The position numbers and the translations under genes were made by a program. Below are positions 1 through 10,680 of a stretch of 64,000 bases of DNA, piece by piece. Source of the stretch: Cyclobacteriaceae bacterium (GTDB lineage Bacteria; Bacteroidota; Bacteroidia; Cytophagales; Cyclobacteriaceae). How positions within the stretch are numbered: the first letter of the stretch is position 1; every line of letters begins with the position of its first letter. Below the pieces are notes generated by a model. That model ran no database searches, was not told where the DNA came from, and was given only the letters and a program-made list of their open reading frames with translations. The stretch is from contig JALHOT010000010.1 of NCBI GenBank assembly GCA_022842845.1, positions 62,001 through 126,000 of the forward strand, read 5' to 3'.

Positions 1-1
1 G

Positions 2-1483
2 GACAAGCAAGAAGCGACAAGAACAGATCTTGGTATTTTATCGGTCGGTGGAGATGTGGCCCATACCCAGGTGTGGGATCGCGCTTCGCTGGCAGGTAAA
101 ATTCAATACACCAATATCCGACCTTATTATGGTTTGATTAATCAGGAGATTGATTGGGTGAAGCCTTTTGTTTCTTTAGAGGGCAGCAGTGCCTACCGAA
201 AAGAAATCGGTAAGCATGGTATGTTAAAAGCCTATGGTAACTTCAGCTCTTCTGCTTTAGGTCTGCGTCAAGTTAACATCGAAAATCCTGCGCAAACGCA
301 AGTGCTGTCCTTAGACAACGATTATGCCTATGCCAATACTTTTTACAAAGATCAGCTATCTGAGAAGTGGGCCATCCGGGGTGGCTTATCCTACACGTAT
401 TTAAACAACGATGCCGTGTTGGATGGCAATCAGGCTGATGAAAAGGAAGAAGGCTTACACGCAAAAACGGTAGTTGAAGGCTCTTTATCAGACCGGGTAG
501 AAGTGAAAGCAGGGGCAGAAGTAATTACACGTTCTTATGAGCAAGTGTTCCGTTCATCAATTTTTCCACTAGAACGCACGTTGGCTTTTACCGAAAGCAT
601 TACAGCCCTTTTTACTGAAGGTGATATATATGCTTCGAATGCCTTTGTTACCAGAGTGGGTGTAAGAGCAGAGCATAATAGTTTACTGAATGAAGTAAGT
701 GTGGACCCAAGGATTTCTTTTGGCTATAAGTTGAATAATGAAGGACAATTTTCGTTAGCCTACGGGACTTTTCGTCAATCACCTAAAAATGATTGGTTGA
801 AGTTAAATACTAATCTCGGTCAGGAGCGCGCGCAGCATTACATTGCCAATTATCAGTTTATCGACAATAACAGAACTTTTCGTATTGAAACTTATTATAA
901 AGCTTATCGGCAATTGATAAAATTTACTCCCGGCCAACCTGCCTTAAGCAACAACGGAGGCAATGGTTATGCCCGTGGTTTTGAACTTTTCTGGCGTGAC
1001 AGAGAAAGTCTTAAGCGTGTGGATTATTGGATAAGCTACTCATACCTGGATACCAAGCGGAATTATCTTGACTATGCAGCTTCTGTTATGCCTTCTTTTG
1101 CTTCTGCTCATAACTTTTCTGTGGTGTATAAGCACTTTATATCCAAATGGAAGATGCAGTTGGGTGCAACTTATTCCTATAGCAGTCCACGACCTTACCA
1201 TAACCCAAATGAAGATGCTTTCATGAACAGCCGCACACCTGCTTATCATGATCTCAGTATCAATATCAGCTATTTGCCTAAACCCCATGTGATAGTCTAT
1301 GCATCATGCACCAATATTTTGGGACGAGATAATATTTTCGGGTATGAATATGCTGCCACCCCGGATGCTAGCGGAGTGTTTTCAGGCAGGGCCATTCGCC
1401 AACCGGCACGCAACTTTTTATTCCTTGGTGTTTTTATAACACTTTCGAAAGATAAAGGGATGAGCCAGTTGCCTTCATTATAA
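2..1483 (+). CDS. TonB-dependent outer membrane receptor, C-terminal part (5' end outside window)
   Basis: This is the C-terminal beta-barrel portion of a TonB-dependent receptor, an outer membrane active transporter powered by TonB/ExbBD. The frame is open from the first bases of the window, so the carboxypeptidase-like and plug domains lie upstream. Visible barrel features are alternating aromatic/polar strands, the FRQSPKNDW strand typical of Bacteroidota receptors, and a late strand RNFLFLGVFITL. That strand is followed by an unusual 12-residue tail instead of a terminal aromatic residue. About 493 codons are present. A TPR protein and a DUF2141 protein follow on the same strand. The substrate cannot be inferred. 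The family call is secure. Confidence 0.88.
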   Translation, partial: DKQEATRTDLGILSVGGDVAHTQVWDRASLAGKIQYTNIRPYYGLINQEIDWVKPFVSLEGSSAYRKEIGKHGMLKAYGNFSSSALGLRQVNIENPAQTQVLSLDNDYAYANTFYKDQLSEKWAIRGGLSYTYLNNDAVLDGNQADEKEEGLHAKTVVEGSLSDRVEVKAGAEVITRSYEQVFRSSIFPLERTLAFTESITALFTEGDIYASNAFVTRVGVRAEHNSLLNEVSVDPRISFGYKLNNEGQFSLAYGTFRQSPKNDWLKLNTNLGQERAQHYIANYQFIDNNRTFRIETYYKAYRQLIKFTPGQPALSNNGGNGYARGFELFWRDRESLKRVDYWISYSYLDTKRNYLDYAASVMPSFASAHNFSVVYKHFISKWKMQLGATYSYSSPRPYHNPNEDAFMNSRTPAYHDLSINISYLPKPHVIVYASCTNILGRDNIFGYEYAATPDASGVFSGRAIRQPARNFLFLGVFITLSKDKGMSQLPSL

Positions 1484-1572
1484 AATTGGCAATGATCAAT
1501 GGACAATGGACAATACTATTAATCGAACCACCAACAACTAATAACGAACAACTTTAATTCAACAACACAACC

Positions 1573-2220
1573 ATGAAAAAACTAACCATCATCCCCCTTG
1601 TGATTGCAGTGCTTATGCTGTTAGCGAAACTTGCTTTAGCCACAGATAGGTACACAGAAGTAATGCAAAAGAATATTGAAGAAGTGTATCGGGCAAAAAC
1701 TGTCGAAGAATTTCAATCGCTGGCCAATACATTTCACCGGATAGCAGAGGCTGAGAAGACCAAATGGGAAGCTTTTTACTATGAAGCCTATACTTATGTA
1801 ATGATGGCAAACGCTGAAGTTGATGCCGTTAAGAAAGATGTTATGTTGGATGCTTCATTGAAAGCCTTAGAAAACGCCAAGAACTTACAGCCTGGTGAAT
1901 CTGAAATAGTGGCCTTAGAAGGTTTTGTACACATGATGCGCGTAACAGTAGATCCGGCATCGCGTGGCCAGCAATATTCAGGTATGGCTTTTCAGTCATT
2001 TAACAAAGCGGTGGCTATGAATCCTGAAAATCCCAGGGCATTGGCTCTGTTGGCACAAATGGAATTTGGTACGGCCCAGTTTTTTGGGTCATCCACCACT
2101 GACGCATGCGCCACTGCATCAAAGGCAGTGGAGAAGTTCGAAAACCAAAAGCCCACTTCTTTGTTGAGTCCCATGTGGGGAAAAAACATGGCACAAGCAT
2201 TGAATAATAAGTGTCAATAA
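1573..2220 (+). CDS. Exported TPR-like protein
   Basis: This is a 215-residue protein of unknown function. Residues 1-23 form a signal peptide (MKK, then a hydrophobic core ending LALA). The rest is helical and contains two TPR-like units, around residues 88-115 and 133-165 (the AVAMNPENPRALALLA stretch is typical). It probably sits in the periplasm as a protein-interaction scaffold. It lies 89 bp after the TonB receptor and 45 bp before a DUF2141 gene. That arrangement suggests it is an accessory to the receptor, which is inference from position only. Two cysteines near the C-terminus could form a disulfide. Confidence 0.8.
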   Translation: MKKLTIIPLVIAVLMLLAKLALATDRYTEVMQKNIEEVYRAKTVEEFQSLANTFHRIAEAEKTKWEAFYYEAYTYVMMANAEVDAVKKDVMLDASLKALENAKNLQPGESEIVALEGFVHMMRVTVDPASRGQQYSGMAFQSFNKAVAMNPENPRALALLAQMEFGTAQFFGSSTTDACATASKAVEKFENQKPTSLLSPMWGKNMAQALNNKCQ

Positions 2221-2265
2221 TGATTTTTTTTTAAAACATACTGAATACACTAACTTTAGAAAAAT

Positions 2266-2709
2266 ATGAAACCAATACTTGCATTGATGCTGGTTGCTCT
2301 GATGACCACCGCTTTTCGTTCTGAAACAAAAGGCTCCTTACAAATATCACTTTCCAACATTACTAAAACGGGTAAGATCAACGTAGCCATCTACCGCGAA
2401 GGAGGAGAATTTCCTGATGATAAATTTATTGTCAAAACACAAACGGGTGAATGTAAATCTGGTGTTTGCAGCTTCCAGTTTGAGGACATACCATTCGGTG
2501 AATATGCTATCGCTATTTATCAGGACGAAAATGGCAATGGTAAACTCGATACAGGTGCCTTTGGTGTGCCTACTGAGCCCTTTGCTTTCTCCAATAATTT
2601 TAAGCCACGTTGGGGTGGACCTACATTTGAAAAGTGTAGTTTTAAATTTGAACAAGACAAGCAAAGTGTTTCCATTGCCATGATCAATTCACTGTTTGGT
2701 GGAGACTAA
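2266..2709 (+). CDS. DUF2141 domain exported protein
   Basis: This is a 147-residue secreted protein of the DUF2141 family, a small beta-sandwich family common in Bacteroidota whose molecular role is unknown. Residues 1-17 look like a signal peptide. The family hallmarks are present: VAIYREGGEFP near residue 40, a C63/C68 pair, and the DENGNGKLD loop at 87-95 followed by FGVPTEPF, which resembles a calcium-binding loop. A near-consensus -7 box, TAACTTTA, at 2251-2258 ends 7 nt before the ATG. It may therefore be transcribed on its own as well as with the genes on either side. Confidence 0.88.
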   Translation: MKPILALMLVALMTTAFRSETKGSLQISLSNITKTGKINVAIYREGGEFPDDKFIVKTQTGECKSGVCSFQFEDIPFGEYAIAIYQDENGNGKLDTGAFGVPTEPFAFSNNFKPRWGGPTFEKCSFKFEQDKQSVSIAMINSLFGGD

Positions 2710-2726
2710 TTTAACGACTGATCTTT

Positions 2727-3758
2727 TTGGAAAAGCCAATCACACATTCAAGCAGCCGGCTGAAGGAGTATAGCTGGGTCTTACTATTTTCTTTAATAGG
2801 ATCAGCCGTACTCACTTTTTTTACCTGTACTTCATGTTCCGATAACGTAAGTAAGTTTATGCTAACCACCACCTTCTCTGGTATCATCTGGGCGGTACTA
2901 TGGATTGGCAATGGTGAGCTGGCCTCTTTTCTCAGTTCAAAGTTTTCATGGGTTAAAATGCCCATCACCCGGCTATGGACGGGGATTGTATCTACCGTGG
3001 TGTTTACAACACTTGCTGCTGTTGTACTGCTAAAATTGTGGGAGTATTCGCGTAATATTCGTTTTAAAGACTACACAGATTTCGTTGTGGTCTCCTTGCT
3101 GATCACTTTCTTTATTTCCCTTGTCATGCATGGTCGTGAGTTTTTATTACAGTGGAAGAAATCGGCTGTCGATGCTGAACGTTACCAAAAGGAAAGCATG
3201 ACGGCCACTTATGAAAGTTTGAAGAGCCAGGTAAACCCTCATTTTCTTTTCAATAGTTTGAATGTGCTTACCAATCTGGTGTACGAAGATCAGGACAAAG
3301 CGGCCAAGTTCATCAAGCAACTTTCAGAGGTATATCGCTATGTGCTCGACACCCGTGATAAGGAACTCGTTTCTTTGGCAGAAGAGCTGCATTTTCTGAA
3401 AGCCTATGCTTATCTGCAAGCCATTCGCTTCGGTGATAAGTTAAACATCCATATAGATGTTACCATAGAGAAAGCTTTCGTGGCACCATTGGCATTGCAG
3501 ATGTTAGTTGAAAATGCTGTGAAGCACAATGAAATTTCTGTTGATAAACCATTAACAATTCGCCTCTACAACGATGCACAATACCTGATTGTAGAAAACA
3601 CTTTACAAAGAAAGGCTGCCACCGGTGAAGTATCCTCCGGCCTGGGGCTTGAGAATATTGCCAGGCGTTATCAATTTTTAAGTAATGTGCCAGTCGAGGT
3701 ATCAGAAGCACAAGAACGCTTCATCGTTAAACTACCCATTATTTCTTCGGCCCCATGA
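2727..3758 (+). CDS. LytS/YehU-type sensor histidine kinase
   Basis: This is a membrane histidine kinase of the His_kinase (PF06580) family. About four transmembrane helices occupy residues 15-135. The phospho-acceptor is His172 in NPHFLFNSLN. The ATPase domain follows, with an N-box (MLVENAVKHNE, about 258-268) and a G-box (GLGLENIARRY, about 305). The start used is TTG; the next ATG, at residue 45, would remove the first helix. The stop overlaps the next gene by 4 nt (ATGA), so the kinase and its LytTR regulator are translationally coupled. It may respond to envelope state and control neighbouring receptor or carotenoid genes, which is inference. The family call is firm. Confidence 0.92.
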   Translation: MEKPITHSSSRLKEYSWVLLFSLIGSAVLTFFTCTSCSDNVSKFMLTTTFSGIIWAVLWIGNGELASFLSSKFSWVKMPITRLWTGIVSTVVFTTLAAVVLLKLWEYSRNIRFKDYTDFVVVSLLITFFISLVMHGREFLLQWKKSAVDAERYQKESMTATYESLKSQVNPHFLFNSLNVLTNLVYEDQDKAAKFIKQLSEVYRYVLDTRDKELVSLAEELHFLKAYAYLQAIRFGDKLNIHIDVTIEKAFVAPLALQMLVENAVKHNEISVDKPLTIRLYNDAQYLIVENTLQRKAATGEVSSGLGLENIARRYQFLSNVPVEVSEAQERFIVKLPIISSAP

Positions 3759-4513
3759 GGATTCTGATTATAGAAGATGAGGAGCAGGCGGCCAGAAGGA
3801 TGGAAAACCTGGTAAAAGAACTTTTACCAGAAGCCATTGTACTCGATAAACTAGATTCTGTCAAACGCAGTGTTCAGTGGTTTAACAGCCATGCTGCGCC
3901 TGATCTTGTATTGATGGATATACAATTAGCGGACGGCATCAGCTTTCAGATTTTTGAGCAGTGCCGTATCACCTGCCCCGTCATCTTCACCACCGCCTAC
4001 GATGAATATGCGCTGAAGGCCTTCAAGGTGAATAGCATAGACTATATTTTAAAGCCTATTGACAAAGAAGAATTACAGAATGCTTTTACTAAGTTGAAGG
4101 CTAGCCGTAATACCGAGCCCTCGCAAGAGCGCCTGCATAAGATTGAACTAGCCATGCAGATGCTAACCAAGCGCAGCAAGAGTCGCTTTGTGGTGAAGGT
4201 GGGCGAGCATTTAAAAACCATTGAGGTAGAGCATATTCTTTATTTTTACAGCCAGGATAAAGCCACTTTCTGCCATACGGCTGACAAACGCGATCATATT
4301 TTGGATTATACTCTCGATCAGTTGGAGGAGATGCTTGATAAACAATCTTTTTTCCGCATTAACAGGAAGTATATCATCAGTGCGAAAGCTTTACAAGACA
4401 TCATCAGCTATACTAATAGCAGGCTACGCCTTGTGTTAAAAGATTCTGATGATCACGATGTGATTGTAGCCAGAGAAAGGGTTCAGGAATTTAAAGACTG
4501 GCTGGATCAATGA
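3755..4513 (+). CDS. LytTR family response regulator
   Basis: This 252-residue response regulator has an N-terminal receiver domain and a C-terminal LytTR DNA-binding domain (about 148-250). The receiver has the acidic pocket E7/D8/E9, phospho-acceptor D55 in LVLMDIQ, the switch threonine in FTTAYDEYA, and the lysine in YILKPID. It is the partner of the overlapping LytS-type kinase. LytTR proteins bind paired direct repeats upstream of targets. I could not identify such repeats with confidence in the neighbouring intergenic regions. The gene ends 37 bp before the carotenoid desaturase. Confidence 0.93.
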   Translation: MRILIIEDEEQAARRMENLVKELLPEAIVLDKLDSVKRSVQWFNSHAAPDLVLMDIQLADGISFQIFEQCRITCPVIFTTAYDEYALKAFKVNSIDYILKPIDKEELQNAFTKLKASRNTEPSQERLHKIELAMQMLTKRSKSRFVVKVGEHLKTIEVEHILYFYSQDKATFCHTADKRDHILDYTLDQLEEMLDKQSFFRINRKYIISAKALQDIISYTNSRLRLVLKDSDDHDVIVARERVQEFKDWLDQ

Positions 4514-4550
4514 GTTTAACAAATCTATACCAAGGCTGTTTATTGCGCTG

Positions 4551-6029
4551 ATGAATCAAAGAGCAGTTATTATCGGAGCAGGTATTGGAGGCCTGGCTAC
4601 CGCCATACGTTTACGTATCATGGGCCTGGATGTCATGGTCTTTGAAAAGAATGCTTTTCCCGGAGGTAAACTCAGCGATTTCACCTTAGGTGCCTATCAC
4701 TTTGATCGTGGCCCGAGTTTGTTTACCCAACCCGACAATGTACTGGAGCTGTTCAAACTAGCGGGCAAAAATCCTGATGATTACATACAAATAGAAAAGC
4801 TGGAAGAAGCCAACCGTTATTTTTTTGAAGATGGAACTGTCGTACATGCATATACCAAAGCTTCCAGGTTTGATGCGGAGTTGCATCTAAAAGCGGGAGA
4901 GCCTAAGGGTCGTGTACTTCAATACCTGCAGGAGGCTTCACATGTTTACCAGCATGTGGGTACAGTGTTTTTAGATTATCCATTACACAAAATCAAAACA
5001 TGGTTGCATCAGCGTATACTCAAGGCCTTATCGGTAGTGCGACTCAAACATTTATTGAAGTCAGTAGATGAGGTGAATGTAGCGGCTTTTCAATCGGAGA
5101 AAACCCGGCAGATTTTTAATCGCTTTGCTACCTACAATGGCAGCAACCCTTATGTAGCGCCAGGCATGCTCACGATGATTCCACATTTGGAACATAATGA
5201 GGGTGCTTTTTATCCTCAGGGAGGAATGATCAGTATAACGAAAGCTTTATTCGCCCTTGCTAAAGATCTTGGCGTGACCTTTCATTTTAATGAAGGCGTG
5301 GATGAAATAGTGAAAGCTTACAGCAAAGTTAAAGGTGTAAAGACGAGCCAGCGTTATCAGGAAGCGGAGTGGGTGGTGAGTAATATGGATGTGTACTTCA
5401 CGTATCAAAAACTTTTAAAAGATTCTTTAAAGGCTAAGGCCATTGTTCAACAGGAGCGATCCACCAGTGCTATTATTTTCTATTGGGGCATCAAGGGCAC
5501 TTTTCCACAACTTGATTTGCACAATATCTTCTTCTCTCATAATTATCAGCAAGAGTTTAATCAACTATTCACAGAGAAAGTACTGCCGACAGATCCAACC
5601 ATTTACATTAACATTACCAGCAAGAAAAATGCAGACCACGCACCAGCCGGTGCAGAAAATTGGTTTGTGATGGTAAATGCTCCGGCTACTGATACCATCA
5701 ACTGGGACTTAGTAATCCCAGCACTCAGAATGCGTGTTTTGGATAAGATCTCACGCATGCTTAAAGTGGATTTGAGCAAGCTTGTTGAACAAGAGTATAT
5801 CTGGCATCCGGGAGGCATAGAGCAAGACACGGCTTCTTACCTGGGCTCCTTATATGGATCGAGTTCCAACCATCGCATGGCTGCCTTTTTTCGCCACGCC
5901 AATGACAATAAGCAATACAACAATCTTTTCTTTTGCGGTGGTACGGTGCATCCTGGCGGTGGTATTCCACTTTGTTTGAAAAGTGCCCGCTTGGTAGCTT
6001 TGCTCGCCAAAGAACAATTGGCCCTGTAA
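4551..6029 (+). CDS. crtD: CrtI/CrtD-family carotenoid desaturase, probably 1-hydroxycarotenoid 3,4-desaturase
   Basis: This is a 492-residue flavoprotein of the phytoene desaturase family. The N-terminal dinucleotide-binding motif is GAGIGGLATAIRL (residues 9-21), followed by an acidic strand end (FEKN) and PGGK. The C-terminal family signature GGTVHPGGGIPL lies around residue 465. Adjacent cruF, which encodes a carotenoid 1',2'-hydratase, favours CrtD (3,4-desaturation of the hydrated end group, as in myxol, saproxanthin and flexixanthin pathways) over lycopene-forming CrtI. Sequence alone does not separate the two with certainty. No phytoene synthase or cyclase is in the window. The gene is 18 bp upstream of cruF. 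Confidence 0.8.
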   Translation: MNQRAVIIGAGIGGLATAIRLRIMGLDVMVFEKNAFPGGKLSDFTLGAYHFDRGPSLFTQPDNVLELFKLAGKNPDDYIQIEKLEEANRYFFEDGTVVHAYTKASRFDAELHLKAGEPKGRVLQYLQEASHVYQHVGTVFLDYPLHKIKTWLHQRILKALSVVRLKHLLKSVDEVNVAAFQSEKTRQIFNRFATYNGSNPYVAPGMLTMIPHLEHNEGAFYPQGGMISITKALFALAKDLGVTFHFNEGVDEIVKAYSKVKGVKTSQRYQEAEWVVSNMDVYFTYQKLLKDSLKAKAIVQQERSTSAIIFYWGIKGTFPQLDLHNIFFSHNYQQEFNQLFTEKVLPTDPTIYINITSKKNADHAPAGAENWFVMVNAPATDTINWDLVIPALRMRVLDKISRMLKVDLSKLVEQEYIWHPGGIEQDTASYLGSLYGSSSNHRMAAFFRHANDNKQYNNLFFCGGTVHPGGGIPLCLKSARLVALLAKEQLAL

Positions 6030-6047
6030 TCTGTTGTTCTTCCAGTT

Positions 6048-6752
6048 ATGTCAAATAATCCTCTTTATACCCTCTTATTGCAGCGTTTTGATGCCTCGGC
6101 ACGTAAATTCTGGTTGTCAGGCTTAGTGGTGCTCTTGTTTAATGCCGGGGGTATTCTGGCTTATCTCATCTGGGGCAAAGAATTGTTGGCTCAGCTGTCG
6201 GCTTTCAATCTTTTGTTGATGGCGGCATTGGTGCTCATCAATCAGGAACAACTCAGCAAAAAGGTAGCTCTTGTGCTAAGCTCAGTTGTGGTGATTGGAT
6301 TTACTGCTGAATGGCTGGGCGTGCATACAGGTTTGCTATTTGGTGACTATGCTTATGCCGACACGCTGGGTATATCACTCTTCAGCGTTCCATTAATCAT
6401 AGGGATTAATTGGGCCATGGTGGTTTTAGGTGCCTATACGGTTGCCTCCCTGATCTTGTCCTCCAAGTGGTTTCCACTGCAGGCCAATAAATCTTTGCTT
6501 ACCATTGTGCTGGCAGCATCGCTGGCCACTTTTTTTGATTATCTGCTGGAGCCTGTGGCCATTCATTTAAACTTCTGGCAATGGGAGGGAGGCAGCATTC
6601 CGCTTTATAATTACGCTTCATGGTTCATGGTGAGTTTTGTGGCACTGACGCTACTCACTTATCTGAGAATTGCCGAGAACAGAATGGCGGCTATTGTGCT
6701 TTTTGCCCAGACGATTTTTCTGGCAGGCATCGGTTTATTGATTCGCTGGTAA
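6048..6752 (+). CDS. cruF: CruF-type carotenoid 1',2'-hydratase, membrane protein
   Basis: This 234-residue polytopic membrane protein of the DUF422/CruF family has about seven hydrophobic helices. Family motifs are AEWLGVHTGLLFGDYAY (near residue 87) and DYLLEPVAIHLNFWQW (near 164), which carry the conserved acidic and aromatic residues. CruF adds water across the terminal double bond of a carotenoid psi end. The product is the substrate for CrtD, encoded immediately upstream, so these two enzymes very likely act in sequence. The stop codon abuts the stop of the convergent gene at 6753 with no bases between, so there is no room for a separate terminator. Confidence 0.88.
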   Translation: MSNNPLYTLLLQRFDASARKFWLSGLVVLLFNAGGILAYLIWGKELLAQLSAFNLLLMAALVLINQEQLSKKVALVLSSVVVIGFTAEWLGVHTGLLFGDYAYADTLGISLFSVPLIIGINWAMVVLGAYTVASLILSSKWFPLQANKSLLTIVLAASLATFFDYLLEPVAIHLNFWQWEGGSIPLYNYASWFMVSFVALTLLTYLRIAENRMAAIVLFAQTIFLAGIGLLIRW

Positions 6753-7259
6753 TTAGCGAAGCTCGCGCGTGTAGCGATAGGATTCTTCCATCAATCCTTT
6801 AATGCCTTGCTTACTTTCTATCATTAATTCGAAGAAAGATTCATGGCCCTCTGCATATTTGCCAATTCTGCATTTGGCTTTGCAGCGCGCCAGGATGTTA
6901 AGCACCATGGGGTTATAGCTTTCGTCTAAGCAATACAGGTTATCCAAGGGCATGTCTACAAACTTCAATGCGTCTTCCGACTGAAGCTGTCCCCAGAAAG
7001 AAATATCTTTTTGAGTGAAGTAGTTAAAAAGAAACTCAAAGTTCTCTTTCTTTTCAGGTAAAAAGGCGAGCACAAATACTTTTTTCCCTTCGTGCTGCAA
7101 TCGCTTCAACAACTCTTTGACAATCTCATGTTTACTTTTATCCTCTACTGTAAACAAAATACCTGCACTTTGCACCTTTGTAAAAGGGGTGCTGGCGTGA
7201 GCTGTTTTATTCTTTTTGAGTTGATTGTTGGTATTGTATCGTAAGAAGGTAAGTTTCAT
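6753..7259 (-). CDS. DUF6913-type small cytoplasmic protein
   Basis: This 168-residue protein has no signal peptide or membrane helix. It resembles the uncharacterised DUF6913 family found in Bacteroidota. Visible features are a beta strand GILFTVEDKSKHEIV, a KKVFVLAFLPEKK strand, and a C-terminal region with ARCKAKCRIGKY and FFELMIES. The ATG at 7259 is chosen; an in-frame TTG three codons upstream is less likely. It lies 62 nt downstream of ligA on the same strand and may be co-transcribed with it. No function is proposed. Confidence 0.78.
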   Translation of the reverse strand: MKLTFLRYNTNNQLKKNKTAHASTPFTKVQSAGILFTVEDKSKHEIVKELLKRLQHEGKKVFVLAFLPEKKENFEFLFNYFTQKDISFWGQLQSEDALKFVDMPLDNLYCLDESYNPMVLNILARCKAKCRIGKYAEGHESFFELMIESKQGIKGLMEESYRYTRELR

Positions 7260-7321
7260 GTAAATCAATTAGCCGACCAGTCGACAAGCGGACAAGTTAG
7301 TATTTTTTTGCAGAGCTGGCT

Positions 7322-9909
<2,588 letters not shown>

Positions 9910-9931
9910 GGCCAAAGTTGAAAAGAAAAAA

Positions 9932-9939
9932 TAACTTTG
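9932..9939 (+). promoter_or_regulatory. Bacteroidota -7 box (TAACTTTG) for the lipoprotein-subtilase operon
   Basis: TAACTTTG matches the Bacteroidota TAnnTTTG element exactly and sits 30 nt upstream of ATG 9970. No clear TTTG -33 box is seen at the usual spacing. It lies in the short region divergent from the TrpF-like gene. Confidence 0.5.
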
Positions 9940-9969
9940 AAGGAATATCAATTCCATAATTTAACCGGA

Positions 9970-10680
9970 ATGCGTTTGAAGCAGAGCTTTTTTGTGTTTT
10001 ATGTAGTGCTGGCAGGGTTCTTCTTTCAAAGCTGCTCAACAGAGGAAGCCGAAGGACTTTTGCGGTTAAAGGACCATGAATACATGCCGCTGCGTAAAGG
10101 ATTGTATCATATTTACGATGTTACCGAAACAGTTTATATCAATGGCCCTGAAGGCGAAGTAACCCGCTATCAGGTAAAGATGAGCATCACAGATTCTGTA
10201 CCCGGCATCAATGGTTACTACAAATACATCATTACCCGAAATACACGTGGCAATACAGGTGAAGCCTGGAGCCCTGCAGAGACCTGGTCGGTTACCTTTA
10301 ACCAGCGCGAAGCCGTTGTGCAGGAAGGCAACATAAACTTTGTGAAGCTGGCTTTGCCCTTAACCGCTAACCGTTCCTGGAATGGTAATGTGTACAATAA
10401 CCTGGGGGAGGACCTCTATAGTATCGGTCTCTTTGCCCAAAGCACTGCAATAGGTACCTTTAATTTTACAGATGCAATTGAGGTCATTCAAAATGATGAT
10501 GAAGACGATATAGTGGGTAACGATGTGCGCAAAGAAATTTATGCCAGGGGAGTAGGTCTTGTAAAACGGTCAGAGCAGACAATTACTTATTGTAGTAACA
10601 CAGCAGCCTGCATTGGTAAACAAATCATTGAAAGTGGTGTTGTAAAAGATATGGTGTTGACAGCCTATGGCCAAGAATAG
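9970..10680 (+). CDS. Outer membrane lipoprotein of unknown function
   Basis: This 236-residue lipoprotein has a type II signal peptide in residues 1-21 (MRLKQ, hydrophobic core) and lipid-anchor Cys22 in FFFQSC. No aspartate follows at +2, so outer membrane sorting is likely. The remainder is beta-rich with no domain that I recognise. Features include DHEYMPLRKGLYHIYDV near the start and a late Cys pair (TYCSNTAAC). ATG 9970 is preferred over an upstream TTG at 9937 because it gives a textbook lipoprotein signal and lies downstream of the promoter box. The 3' end overlaps the subtilase start by 14 nt, so the two genes form one operon. Confidence 0.8.
   Translation: MRLKQSFFVFYVVLAGFFFQSCSTEEAEGLLRLKDHEYMPLRKGLYHIYDVTETVYINGPEGEVTRYQVKMSITDSVPGINGYYKYIITRNTRGNTGEAWSPAETWSVTFNQREAVVQEGNINFVKLALPLTANRSWNGNVYNNLGEDLYSIGLFAQSTAIGTFNFTDAIEVIQNDDEDDIVGNDVRKEIYARGVGLVKRSEQTITYCSNTAACIGKQIIESGVVKDMVLTAYGQE

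Noticed and set aside
1497-1514. Short tandem repeat CAATGGA in the gap after the TonB receptor
   Set aside because: Only two and a half copies; too short to be distinguished from chance or slippage and no functional context.
2417-2683. 88-codon alternative frame inside the DUF2141 gene
   Set aside because: Fully inside a recognised gene in another frame with no family match.
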